Assembly (NCBI GenBank): GCA_964019055.1 | Contig: OZ025223.1 | Span: 6,314,625-6,378,624 of the forward strand | Source of the DNA: Anthopleura xanthogrammica | Taxonomy: Eukaryota; Cnidaria; Anthozoa; Actiniaria; Actiniidae | Length of the DNA: 64,000 bases | Direction: 5' to 3' | Shown here: positions 33,335 to 44,525 of the stretch, in pieces | How the letters are laid out: the number at the start of each line of letters is the position of its first letter | Position numbering within the stretch: position 1 is the first letter of the stretch | Program-made: the position numbers and the translations under genes | The notes under the pieces: generated by a model | Databases searched by the model: none | What the model was told of the DNA's origin: nothing | What the model saw: only the letters and a program-made list of their open reading frames with translations

Positions 33335-33681
33335 GGTTTTTGAACTAGGTATTTGATCTCTAAAGTAAACGTATGTTCAACCAAAAAGTATCAAATGCTA
33401 CTCAACCTTTTATTTGTTAATGATGATTTATAATTAATTTTTACCAATCACACGGGCTTTCATTGTTCTAGAGTTTGCTAACGTCAATGGAAACACAGCT
33501 TAGCAGTGATTTGGACTAACGAATAAGCGCGGGAGAATTTGATCCAATCAGCAGTTTGATCCGAATTTCGCAATGCTCGAAGAGAAAACCCCCATAAATT
33601 AAAGCCTTGTAAGGTGGTATCACTGCAGTTGTTCGTTCATTTTCACAACAATCGATTTTACTCTTAGGTCTAAAATTATTT
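33335..33681. promoter_or_regulatory. Divergent CCAAT-rich promoter
   Basis: 347 bp lie between the divergent start codons of the chromodomain gene and the 86-codon gene. CCAATCA boxes lie at about 33444 and 33543, and a TATA-like CATAAATTAAAG at 33592. A TTCGTTCATTTTC start-site-like element lies near 33630 on the plus strand. The layout resembles replication-dependent histone gene pairs. Confidence 0.45.
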
Positions 33682-33942
33682 ATGGACTACGCCAGTAATC
33701 TCAACAGAATCCGAGACATGCGAATAGAAGAGCTCGAAATGCTTTTTATTGTAAAAACAAAAGTGATGAAGGCACACCAAACGATGAAAACAACAGAGCA
33801 TCGTTTTGGAATAGGGTCTATAACAACAAGGGCGCGCTATAATGAGATTTTAGCTTCGTCTTTGAAGCTTGAAAAATCTATTACAAAAAGTTTGAATGAG
33901 TATGACAGGATAGAAGAGAAGCTTTTGCAAAGGCTTCAATAA
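33682..33942 (+). CDS. Intronless 86-residue protein of unknown function with histone-type 3' end
   Basis: The ORF runs from ATG to TAA without introns. The product is basic and predicted to be largely helical (IRDMRIEELEMLFIVKTKV, LASSLKLEKSITKSLNEYD, EEKLLQRLQ), suggesting a small helical-bundle or coiled-coil protein. It is not a histone fold that I recognise. The 5' leader is short, with a TATA-like box about 90 bp upstream. A stem-loop lies 28 nt after the stop, preceded by AATAAA and followed by a purine-rich GTGAAAG. This compact intronless architecture is that of a replication-dependent histone gene. It is divergent from the chromodomain gene. Confidence 0.55.
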   Translation: MDYASNLNRIRDMRIEELEMLFIVKTKVMKAHQTMKTTEHRFGIGSITTRARYNEILASSLKLEKSITKSLNEYDRIEEKLLQRLQ

Positions 33943-33969
33943 AGAATCCTGTCGAAACCCTCTAATAAA

Positions 33970-33985
33970 GGCTCTTATTGGAGCC
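33970..33985 (+). promoter_or_regulatory. Histone-like 3' stem-loop, divergent version
   Basis: GGCTCTTATTGGAGCC has a six-pair stem with one G-T wobble and loop TATT. It follows the stop codon by 27 nt. AATAAA abuts it on the 5' side, so ordinary polyadenylation is an alternative explanation. It fits the consensus less well than the loop at 32469-32484. Confidence 0.45.
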
Positions 33986-34419
33986 AAAAAAACGTGAAAG
34001 TCATTGACTCCAACTATGCTTTTATCTGTCAGATCAGATCTGCAAATGACTCTTTACGAATAATGAAATCATTAACGGACTCTAGGAGGCTAAGCTTTTG
34101 CCGTTTTGACTGTAAATAAAACACAACAAAAAAGCCCCACGAAATTTTAAAAGTCAGAATTGTAAGACAGCCACAGTTTTTCCCACCCCTCCCCTGTTGA
34201 ACAGATATTTTGACAAAATGACTCCACCGGGTTATACACGTATCTAATTTGTCATGACAAATTCACTTTCTCTACCCCCCCACGAATTGACTCTCCCTAC
34301 CCCCCACCTACACTTTTTTGGTTTCTTAATCACCACTCGGATTAGCTCGGAACGCTTTCGCGTCCAGAACCAGTGAATCGGAAAATTCAAACTTGGCGCG
34401 GTATGTTAATCCCACTTAA

Positions 34420-34991
34420 GAGGCAGTCTCTGTAAAAGCGGTCCGATGCATTTCGGGTCAGGTAACAGATTTCCTTCAAACCTTGCCCACAAAACTCTCT
34501 TACCTCAAAAGTAATTGCAACGTGTTTGAATTTTGAAAATATTAAAAAATGAATTTTTTACGCGATTTTCTTTTTTTAGCCTAAAATCCCTCAATTTCGC
34601 ATAAATTAACGAGGAAAAATGGCCTATATTTGACGGCTTACTGCAGCAAAAAGAAAACATATTTTCGAAAACTTTTATTTTCTCTAAGTAAGATGGTTCT
34701 TTCATGACAATTTGAAAGGATTTTGAAATCATTTGCTTTTTTAGAAAGAAAGATACGGAATTTTATGTGAAGGCTACTTTCAGCGTAGTTGACTGAGGCC
34801 AAACAGGAGGAATTTTCATCGGTCGATTTTTAAAAAGTCTGGCGTATTTGATGCAATCTACCGGTTTGAGTTAACTAAGCAAAGCCTAAAGAGCAAGGAA
34901 ATATAAAAATATCTTGCGGTTTTTATTTCTGTGCGACACAGCGAGCCAGGAATTTCAGTCGATTTTTGAGCATATCACGCGGATTGCGTGA
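34420..34991. repeat. 572-bp terminal inverted repeat, copy 2 left end
   Basis: It is the inverted counterpart of 910-1481 and, for its outer 276 bp, of 40319-40594. Confidence 0.85.
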
Positions 34992-35281
34992 CGTAAGTGT
35001 AGTTGTTTTATTCACTCCCATAACGTACGTTGATAAGTATTTCTCAATTGTTTAGACTTTAGTATTTTTGATTAAATCAAAAGTAGTACAAATTTTGAAT
35101 CTCTTGACAATTTCTATTTTTCTAAGCTATCTTGTGTCATCAAGAGAAAATTATATATTTTCTCTTGGTGTCATCTATTTCTGCCACAGCTGTTTTGTCA
35201 TTTATCTTGTAGGATCTTGGCCGGTTTGTATTTGTCAATTGTAGACTGTTGTTTTATCTATGGGGAACGCTTATTGCATAT

Positions 35282-35474
35282 AGTGAGGACACTCGAACCG
35301 TGAACACTTTGAAGTTTTTTCATACTTTTTTCCTCATTTACCCCTTGTGTGAATCTTAAACAATAAGATTATTTGAGTTCAGTGCTTCATTTTCAGAAGG
35401 TTTGAAGCAGTAGAAAGTTCACAAAAGGAAAAAATATAAAAATAATAAGTGTTCATGGTTTGAGTGTCCTCACT
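35282..35474. mobile_element. 193-bp MITE-like element
   Basis: The ends are inverted repeats of about 28 bp: AGTGAGGACACTCGAACCGT at the left, and the right end closes with GAGTGTCCTCACT. The interior is non-coding. It is nested in the TTAA element downstream of its gene. The target duplication is unclear. Confidence 0.65.
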
Positions 35475-35680
35475 GTAAGGAAAAATTAAGTCTTTACAAC
35501 AAAACAGAAGTAGAGATTTTGATTTTCATGTAAAAAAAAAAAAAAAAAAAAACACAGGAAGAATTATCACTGTACATAGTCAGCTAGTATCCATTTCTTT
35601 CAATGTCAGCACTGTTTCATGCGCTCTTGATGATGTTTGAAATAGAATTTGTTTTCGTCTTTCATTCGCTTTGAAAATGA

Positions 35681-38600
35681 CTAATGGCAACTGCAGCTTG
35701 ACACCATTTCTGTAACTTTATCAACTAGAACACCTTTTGTGTCTCTACTCTTAAAAGGAATCTCGAAGTAGTTGCATACCTCTCTAAGCATCTTCACTGT
35801 GAAGGAAGTAAGCTTCTTGTCATCTGTCATCTTGCACAAGTCGAACACATCATACATTACAGGGTGGGCGATGTCAATATTAGCGAGTACAGCTTCGCTA
35901 GTTGCCCGCATCTGCTCTTCATCTGCAAGTTGAGCATATTCCTCATCGCTGTCTTCGTCATCGTCTTGTTCGCCTCCAACGTCAAGATAATTTTCTTCGA
36001 TATCTGGTAAATTCCCCTTCTTCACCTTCGCTGCAGTTCTTGAGAAAAATCCCTGTATCTGAGTTTTACTCAGCCATTCGGTTCTCTTAAACATTCGTTC
36101 ACCCTCTGTAGTACATGCGGTTCTCATATCTTTGGCAACTTGAGCAGGGTATTCTTTGCGCCCAGTCTCTTCTCCGATCAAGAATTTCTTCATTAGATAA
36201 CTACGAACAATAGGAGGGAAACGGGTTTTGCCTCTGTTCTTGTGTAGTGCCCATCCCATAGCTTTGGGGTACTTAGATTTAGACGGATTTTCTTCTCCTT
36301 TTTCGAATGAAAGTGGTTTAGGTTGTGACGTCAGAGACAATGTCTGAAAACGATATACCCAGTCTCGTCTAATGTTGTCATAAAGGCTTTCTTTGGCTTG
36401 ATGTGCAGGTACACGATGTTCAATTAAGGCAAGATGAAGATCAAGGTCTCCTCGATTTTCAAATTCCTCTTTGCACTGCGGGTCGGGACATTCGTACTTC
36501 CCAACATCTTCTTCCTCATGATCAGCAGCTTTATTCCTCTGCTTTATCTCTCTTGGTTTCACTGGGAAGAAAGGTACGTCAACTTTCATGAGCGTAGCTC
36601 CTTGTGACACACTTACTATGGTATTCCACTTAATAAGCTTGCCAGGGCCTACATTATAAGCTTTCCAAACACGTAAGCCAGTGGCAGTAAATTCAAAACT
36701 GTGATAAGAAGAATAGTTGGGAATCTTCCTGATTTGCAGCGATAGATTCTGTTCTTGAATGGCACAGACAGCTGTAGTCGTACCTCCCACTGGTCTTTCC
36801 TTTAACGCACCATACATGTCCTCGGCACTGGTGATGTCATGGCCTTCGTTGCAAAATCGTCTGATTGCAGCTTTCATTGGGCACAGAATCCTGTCACAAA
36901 TGTCCTTTCCAAATTGCGGCTCTGAGTGGTCGTACCTGACGATCTTAATGCTATGTCGCTCTCCTAGTTGTTGAAGAGATGCAATCAGCTGACTGTTATG
37001 ATAGCATCCTGCCTCATCTGATCGGATATAGGCTTTGGTAATACCTGCGTTGTTGCCCTTTATTATTGATAGCAGGTCTTCTAAGACGGATAGCACAGCA
37101 TACCAGTCCTGTCTACAGTTGTTGAATAAATGGGCATATGATGTTACCTTTAGGATCTGGCCGTCTTTGAATATTACGCTGCTAATATGCCAACTCATCC
37201 CCCTTTTAGCATACCACTCTGACTGCTTCTCTCTGAACTTTATCGCAGTAAATTTCATCGCCCAATCAACGACTATTAGAATTTCCTCCTCTTCAAGAGA
37301 CTCTAAGACGGTGTGCTTGCTTCTTTCCTGATTTTGAGCACGGATGATATGCGCTTTCCAGTCGAAAATCTTCTTAGAGGCTGCGTTTGCATCGTACTCC
37401 AAGTCTTCTTTTTTTTCTTTGCCGAGTCTTGACAAATGGTTTGGAATTTCCGACTTAACTGCTTGAAGGGTATCAGCTAGTGAGTGGCAGTCAGTGCACA
37501 CGAGGTTGTGCTCGTGACAACAGTCAACTCTCAGATTCTTGTCATCAGGGTCACTTAAAGCGAACGGTATGCAATGATCTGGGCACTGAGAGTTGTCTTC
37601 TTGGCAGTGGTTACGATACGTTGTCTTCAGGTATAATTTTCCTGCACAGAGCTTCTTTCTGGTTTGTAAACACCAAGCAACACTTGCACCCGCCTCTTCC
37701 AAGTCATCTATTATCTTCATTAGCTCTTCAAATCCATCTGCGCCATCTGCTGCTGTATTGTCCAGGCCTTGAAGGGATTTCCTCTGTGTAGCTTCCTGAA
37801 CTTCCACTACCCTCCACATGGTCGACTGACTCATGGGTTCAAACTCTGTTTCCTTACAGAAGTCCAAATATTGATGGATGATAGTGCTTCGAGCTACAGT
37901 ACGGACGATCAATGTTTGGCATGGACAACTCTTCTCCGTTGTCAAGCTTGATGGTGCGGTTGCCATATGCAACATCTTGATAAAAATAAGGCCGAAACGT
38001 GAATTCCAGAAAATGATCTAGCTTCGCTTTATCTATTCGTACTCTGTGCTGCACTTTTTTAATCGCTGGGGTTCCATGTCCTTGAGCTGTGGAATGCTGT
38101 CTAGCCTTCTTAATCTGTCTGTCACTCAGCCCTTCAAAAGGCTCGTGAATAGCCTTCAGTTCCTTTGCAGAATATTTGCTGGCGTAAATGCTGAGTATTT
38201 GTGTCTTCAGTGGTTTAGATGGTGCGCTCTTATAAGCTGCTACAAGAGCCTGCAAGCCAACATTGTTATCGTAGCTACTATAACGCTTTTGCTGAAAAGT
38301 TTCAAAAATGTGATCACTATCGTTTGGCGCTATAGCACTGCACATTAGTCTACAGGCCTCTTCAGTTGTTCGTAGATATATTTCTTGTTCTGAATTGGTA
38401 CATCTATTCCAGCAGCCAACTTGGGAGTTCAAGAGCTGTATTCTTGGTTTATTGATTGCATCGGCAAGCTGTGCCATAGAGCTGTTGAATACCTCAACTT
38501 TTTTTCTACTTGAATTTTCACAGAAAGGTTGTGATTGCACCCCGGGTGTCCATGGTTCATCTATACAGCTGAGCGTCCTCTTACCATGTGGCGTAGGAAC

Positions 38601-39965
38601 TGGAGAGTCAACATGAAATGCCTCCAGGGAAGCTACAGCCTTTTCTTTGGACAACCTTTTTAAAAAGATTAACAATAAAAATAAAATGAATAAGATGCAA
38701 AGAAACCAACAATTTTTTTATAAATAAATTATAAAATGTTTATACTATATTAAATTTTCAAATTAGTTGTAAAATAACAGGTACAAATATCGCGTTCTTA
38801 TTGGCTGGAAGCGTGTGCATTATGAGAGCACATTGCACGTACGTATAGCTCTTGCGTGCGCATTTTCTTTTTCTTGTTTTTTTTTTTCTTATATTACGTA
38901 CTTGCTCTGCTGTGAACAGTCATAAATCGTGAGGCTTGGCAGAACAATCGAATGTTGAGAAGCACTTCACTGTGCGTCATGCTTGCGCGTCGTGCTTTTC
39001 TCGTGTTCTACTGATCTTTGCGCTTTAAAACTACATGCATAGTACACGCGCGTGCTTTCTATTTCTGTTATCAAAAAAAATGTATTAGTTTTTGTTAACT
39101 TGTAGTGGGAATAACATATTCTAAGAATAACTGTGTCGGCCACACCCTCCTAAAAATTTGCTTCCCAATAGCAAGTGTTGACGGAATCTTTATCGCCCCG
39201 AAATAGGTTCTAATGAATACAGTCTGTAGACTTCGTATTTTACGTTTATTTCTTGAAAACTCGTGAAAACGACTCGTTTACAATAACTAAAGGACGAGGT
39301 AGACCCAAATCCTCCGAGAAAAAAACCCTCACTCTTACTAATCCCAACCATCACGTGCTTGTTATAGATATAAAATGATATTTGGTTGTTACAAAACACA
39401 ACACACCTTATCTGCTCTGGAGATTTATAAACTTCAGTCAGTGAATCAGCTTCAGCAGTCCAAGTTAACTGGTCAAATGCTGTCTTGTGGTACTTGCGAC
39501 AAGTACTGCAAATAACTATTGATAGCAATAGATCACTGGTGTTATTATTCTTCATTGTTAGTATATATTAGTTAGTATTTATATCTAGTATTTAAAAGAT
39601 ATGTTGTATCATACCTGAGCCAATAGGAACAATCGCACCATAGGTTTGGTGTATAACTTTAGACATTACCAAATTGCACACATCTCTGCCTTTTACTGCG
39701 GCTTTCCTTCCTTTGTGTTTTGGATATTGACAAGTCTTTCTCGCTTGCCAATATCTTCCAAGACTATGCCGGTGTTTTGGGCAAATCAAAAACTCCTGAA
39801 ATTTTGATGCCTCTGGCTTAAAAATTCCTACTCGAGCAAGGATAAGTTCGTATTCTGTTAGCTTCTCGTGTGACAAGTGAACAGAGACCAAATGATTTTC
39901 AATAGAATCCATGCACTCAACAAGTCTAACAAGCTCTGTCAAACCCCGTGAATCTCCACAGTTTT
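35681..39965 (-). pseudogene. Large putative transposase of the TTAA element (C2H2 and SAP-like domains), one frameshift
   Basis: The exons are 39965-39615, 39515-39407 and 38655-35681, with phases 1, 1 and 2 consistent; a further 5' exon probably lies before 39965. The N-terminal Cys-rich motif VPIGSVICSTCRKYH crosses the first splice. The last exon is in one frame to about 37915 (DKAKLDHFLEFTFRPY) and then shifted by one base (ARSTIIHQYLDFCKETEF, KSLQGLDN). The core motifs VVDWAMKFTAIKF, YIRSDEAGCYHNSQ and SEPQFGKDICDR contain acidic residues that could form a DDE-type triad (inference). A C2H2 finger (CPDPQCKEEFENRGDLDLHL) and a C-terminal SAP-like helix pair (LREVCNYFEIPFKSRDTKGV) follow. 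I recall close relatives as multi-copy in cnidarians. The frameshift marks this copy as inactive unless it is an assembly error. Confidence 0.65.
38700..39180. other. Intron of the TTAA element gene
   Basis: AT-rich sequence between the exon beginning at 38655 and the exon ending at 39407. No coding block was seen. Confidence 0.5.
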
Positions 39966-40629
39966 CTAAATAAAATAAAAAACACGACATATTCCTTCAA
40001 CAACTGACAAAAAATAATATTTACAGCTGCCGTTTTTTCTAGTTTCTTGGGGTTTGATCGCCGACAGAGAGAGTTTACATTTGTGTATGTCGCCACAAAT
40101 TGTACCAAGTTTACAACAATTGATTGACATGTCTTGGCGGCAAAAGTATGGTCCATAACAAAGCCATTTCAGTGTACGGGAACTTTTAGAAAACATAGAA
40201 AACAATTTATCATTTAAACTATCTCCTAGTTTATCATTTCAGTCATTATCTTTTTAGTCAGTTATAAGTATCTAGATTTTGGAGAATTTATTAAATGCCT
40301 TTTCGTATTGTTCATGTTCATCTTACTTAGAGAAAATAAAAGTGTTCGAAAATATGTTTTCTTTTTGCTGCAGTAAGCCGTCAAATATAGGCCATTTTTC
40401 CTAGTTAATTTATGCGAAAGTGAGGGATTTTAGGCTAAAAAAAGAAAATCGCGTAAAAAATTCATTTTTTAATATTTTCAAAATTCAAACACGTTGCAAT
40501 TACTTTTGAGGTAAGAGAGTTTTGTGGGCAAGGTTTGAAGGAAATCTGTTTCCTGACCCGAAATGCATCGGACCGCTTTTACAGAGACTGCCTCTTAATC
40601 CTTCAATGAACATATAAGGCCAGGATCGT

Positions 40630-40870
40630 TCACCGTACAATAGGCCTTTTCTTCCTTGACTTTGAATACGCATTTCTTGATACGGATATCAGTAGCGGGG
40701 ACACCAGACTTCTTTAGCTGTCTTAATGCGTAGTCGTCTATTAGCTCACCACATAATCGCAGTGCGCAGCGCATGACAGTTCACCTGACAGATGAACTCC
40801 GAGTAGCTTGAAAGTGGCTACTTGTTCTATTAGTGATCCTCCAGCCGCGATGGCCGTGGCACGCAACTAT
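40630..40870 (-). pseudogene. Small LINE reverse-transcriptase tail remnant
   Basis: The minus strand reads GGSLIEQVATFKLLGVHLSG, then AHCDYVV and, after a shift, YALRQLKKSGVPATDI. This is the pattern that precedes the end of many LINE RT proteins. Part of the middle is deleted. The downstream piece (KVKEEKAYCTVNDPGLIC) may belong to another gene. It lies just outside the TTAA element. Confidence 0.4.
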
Positions 40871-42008
40871 TGTACTGGAGAAAGTCAATAGACAGCATTT
40901 TAAACACTTACCCTTTCAACAAAGTATTCATAGAAAGCGGGCTGCTGTTGGGAAGGCAGATACTTCCTTTCTCTTGCATTCCATGTATCTTCTAACAACA
41001 TCGTCTTGACTTTCAAATCCTCTTCATCGATAGAATCAAGGAGTCCTGCAGAGAACCAATTTTTCTGATAAGAAATATTTAAAATGTAAATCTATCGCTG
41101 TTTTTGGCACATGATGTCAAATTGGGTCCTTTCACAGTTGAGTGCTACAGCTTGCGAAATGAATTATATTAAACGGAGAGCAGGAATCCCACTTCTGTCA
41201 CCTATTTTTTTTTTCGTTAGAGTGCAAACAACAAAACCATGAAACTTTAATTAAACAACATGGTACAAATTTCTTCAAAATCCTCAGTTTTCTGTTTTTT
41301 AGTTACTGTTTGCACTCTTACACTAATGACAAGTAGGGCTTTGTTGTTAGCTACATAGCTGATCTTCCTCCTACGCACGTACGTGCCCAGTTCAGCAAAA
41401 GTCATGCTGAGTGAATAATGATTTCTTACTCACCTTCTTCGAATACATCGCCAATCCTTCGACCAAGTATTTCTTGCAAGAAAAGTTTGATATTGGTTTC
41501 TGGTAGGTTTGACTTTCGCAGTCTATCAATGCAATTTTCCCTAAAGTGGTTGTAGCACCTCAGGTGGATAGCTTGCGGGAAGGCGCGATGCATGGCCTTA
41601 AAGAGTTCTTCTTCGCCGTCCGTGCCGAACACCATTATCTGGGCACAATCTTCAGCATGCCCTACTATCTTCGAGAAAAAGTAATGGTAAGCATCGTAGG
41701 ATTTAGTCTGGCTCATGAAGACAGGCCCAATCATTATCGGGTGTTTTCCGGTTTGTTTGTCGACAACTTTTAGATTTTGGTAGGTTGTGACTGTAAGGTT
41801 AAATCTTCCAAGGTTGAATGTTGGATCAGCCCCAAGTATGGTGAAATGTTTCGGATCTGTACAGAAGGTGATAATGTCCTCGATTTCCCATTTGAAGTAC
41901 AAGACGGTTCGAAGCTCAGGAGCACCAATAACCTCTTGTATAAATAAGTCCTCGTTCCTCGAAAACTGCTGTCGCTTGCATTTCTCCAGCATCACCACTA
42001 GGGAATCG

Positions 42009-42048
<40 letters not shown>
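42009..42048. repeat. (AAT)n microsatellite
   Basis: About 13 ATA/AAT units lie immediately upstream (minus strand) of the MULE core exon acceptor at 41997. Confidence 0.95.
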
Positions 42049-42051
<3 letters not shown>

Positions 42052-42434
42052 ATAATAACTTTATTTCACAATAATTATAATAACAATAATAAAGAAGACA
42101 ATAATAGCAATAATTAATTATAATGTTAAAACGAGCGATATTAAAGGATCTAAAAAACAAAAAATTATAAAATATGTAAAAAATTATTAAGAAGAAAAAT
42201 ATTTAAAAATAAATCAATTGATTTCTGTTGTATTTACATTAAGTTTAAAATCAAATAAAAAGTCATTGTTCTTATAAAAAGGAACTCGTGACCCACGTAC
42301 ACATAGATTAATGGATCTAAGTATTTCAAAGGATAGTTTTGTTCTTATGTATGTGATTGTTTCTGCATATGGCTCGTTCGTTTTCCTTGAAATCTTCTCT
42401 GCCAGCGCCTTTAGAAACATTTGACACTCTGTAC

Positions 42435-42536
<102 letters not shown>

Positions 42537-42902
42537 TGGTATATTTCAGCCACTTGAACAATATAATCAGACACATAAGGGACACATAAGCTACGGCTGG
42601 TACTTTACAGTAACAAAGTTAGCAAATCGTTCCTTTCGGGTGATCATGGGATGCACATGCTTCCCTGATCGCAATGCTAATGAGTGGTGGATTTCACTAC
42701 ACGGCTGTGTATAAGGGGAAAAAGGATCTTGCTGGTATTGTTGGAATGCTTTCTTTTCATATACCTGGCCTGTTCTTTTCCTCTAGGTAGATCACTGCTG
42801 GAGGTAGCTCGCACAATTCCGCCCATCTGTTCATTCACCTTTTGGTAAGCCATCTTTGCCATATGGGACAAACTTTTTTCTCGCAGTTGAGCCCTCGTGC
42901 CT

Positions 42903-43150
42903 TCTTTAATAATAATTCTAATTTATTTAGCGCTAATTCCGCAGGGTTCAACAGCACTTTACAAATTAGTATTGTAGATTATAAATAAAACCTAATAATA
43001 TACTATTATATTTAAGAGAATTTAAAGCATTTAAAAAAATAACTATGTTTAATACTATATATTAATGTATCAATAAAATATAAAAATGTAATACATAAAA
43101 TTTATGAACAATAATTTGAGACAACTTTAGATCTTTGACATTAATACATT
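42903..43150. repeat. Probable short interspersed insertion in the MULE exon
   Basis: MULE coding sequence stops abruptly at about 42903. An AT-rich segment follows, opening with TTTAGCGCTAATTCCGCAGG and ending where the palindromic element begins. The class is unknown. Confidence 0.35.
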
Positions 43151-43412
43151 GTGAGGGTTGTCCAATACACACGACCTGATACGAGTGGTGAATTTGCTTC
43201 ACGACTCGTACAGGTCGTGAATATAATAAGTATGCATAAAACGAGCATATTAATTTATTATGTCATATGATGAATAAATGAATAATTAAGAGACTTAGTT
43301 ATTTTCAAAGTTAAAAAATAGGCAAGCTCACAGGGGCCCTAAAAACTCGTACCACTCGTACGACTCGTAAGAACCATTTACGACCCGTGCATATCATTAT
43401 CCACTGGTACAG

Positions 43413-43518
43413 GTGGTGAAGCAAAATCACCACTCGTATCAGGTCGTGTGTATTGGACATACATGCATGTATGTCCAATACACACGACCTGATACGAGTG
43501 GTGATTTTGCTTCACCAC
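43413..43518. repeat. Perfect 106-bp palindrome
   Basis: Two 53-bp arms meet at ACATG|CATGT (43465/43466) with no spacer. The arms consist of the terminal motif of the surrounding element, so this is a head-to-head junction of two TIR ends. Confidence 0.9.
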
Positions 43519-44185
43519 TCGTACAGGTCGTGAAAGTTATTAGTATGCATAAAACGAGCATATTAATTTCTTACATCACATATTCATCATACAAAATTTT
43601 GAAATGGTCACCCTGTGGTGAACGGAACACTAATAAATGGTGACGGTCACCCTGTGGTATGCATAAATTAAGTACCTCATGGCCTCACTCCTCGACCCCC
43701 CCCCCACAACTCGACCACTCGTACGACTCGTACCACTCGTAAGAACCATTTACGACCCGTGCATATCATTATCTACTGGTGAAATTATTTGCTCCAGATC
43801 CCTGATTCTAAAATATTTGCTCGATCTGAAGCTTATAAGTTATACTTCGTTTTCTAAAGCTGATATACGAGCCATCTATACTTGTTGTTGACGCTGGGCA
43901 TATATAGAATACCGGGAGAATACGAGAATTCTTTGGTGGATTTGTTTTCTACTTATCTTTGACGCTGCATGAGCACATACGAAACTTATACGAATCCGAA
44001 ATGTAAGCTTGTGTAGTTATTATCTTACTTCGTTTTCTAAGGCTTTCTTCGTTTAGAATCGAATCTGAATACCGTAATAACAATGAATGATATGAGTAGC
44101 TTTCGTTGTCAAAACACTCCGCTCAAAAATACACTCGCTTACAAATATTATTCGTTTACAAATTATAAACTTACCATAAGAACAA

Positions 44186-44490
44186 ACATATTCCTTTGGA
44201 ATCAACTCTGAATATTATGACATTGATATGATTTCTCGTTTTCAAAAGACTCGCCCACAAACATATGCCTTTGGAATCAACTCTGAATATTATGACATTG
44301 ATATGATTTCTCGTTTTCAAAAGACTCGCCCACGTGCACCAACAACATATGCCTTTGGAATCAACTCTGTATATTATGTTTCAAAAGACTCGCCCAAAAA
44401 CATATTCCTTTGGAATCAACTCTGAATATTATGACAATGATATATATGATTTCTCGTTTTCAAAAGACTCGCCCACAAACATATTTCTTC
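44186..44490. repeat. Four tandem units of about 74 bp
   Basis: Each unit contains CTTTGGAATCAACTCTGAAT and ends with TTTCAAAAGACTCGCCCA. The third unit is internally shortened. Confidence 0.85.
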
Positions 44491-44525
44491 ACTATATCAT
44501 TTGTTTTTGTTGTGCCAAGACCTTA

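Larger units (their letters stand above)
34420..40594 (-). mobile_element. TTAA-target TIR DNA transposon, copy 2, 6.2 kb with both ends
   Basis: The element is flanked by TTAA at 34416-34419 and 40595-40598. It has inverted termini starting GAGGCAGTCTCTGTAAAAGC. The left TIR is 572 bp (34420-34991). The right TIR is cut to about 276 bp (40319-40594) by a roughly 700-bp internal deletion relative to copy 1. It encodes one large multi-exon protein on the minus strand. By target site it would be Kolobok- or piggyBac-like; the protein does not look like classical piggyBac. The right-hand deletion probably leaves this copy non-mobile. Confidence 0.8.

Noticed and set aside
905..34991. One giant 34-kb element bounded by the inverted repeats at 910-1481 and 34420-34991
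   Set aside because: The TTAA sites and the orientation of the ends show that these are the right end of one element and the left end of another, with outer termini facing the intervening DNA. The DNA between them is not inside a transposon.
43153..43780. CRISPR-like array from the repeated ACGAGTGGT motifs
   Set aside because: The repeats are inverted and irregular, have no unique spacers and lie in transposon ends of a eukaryotic genome.
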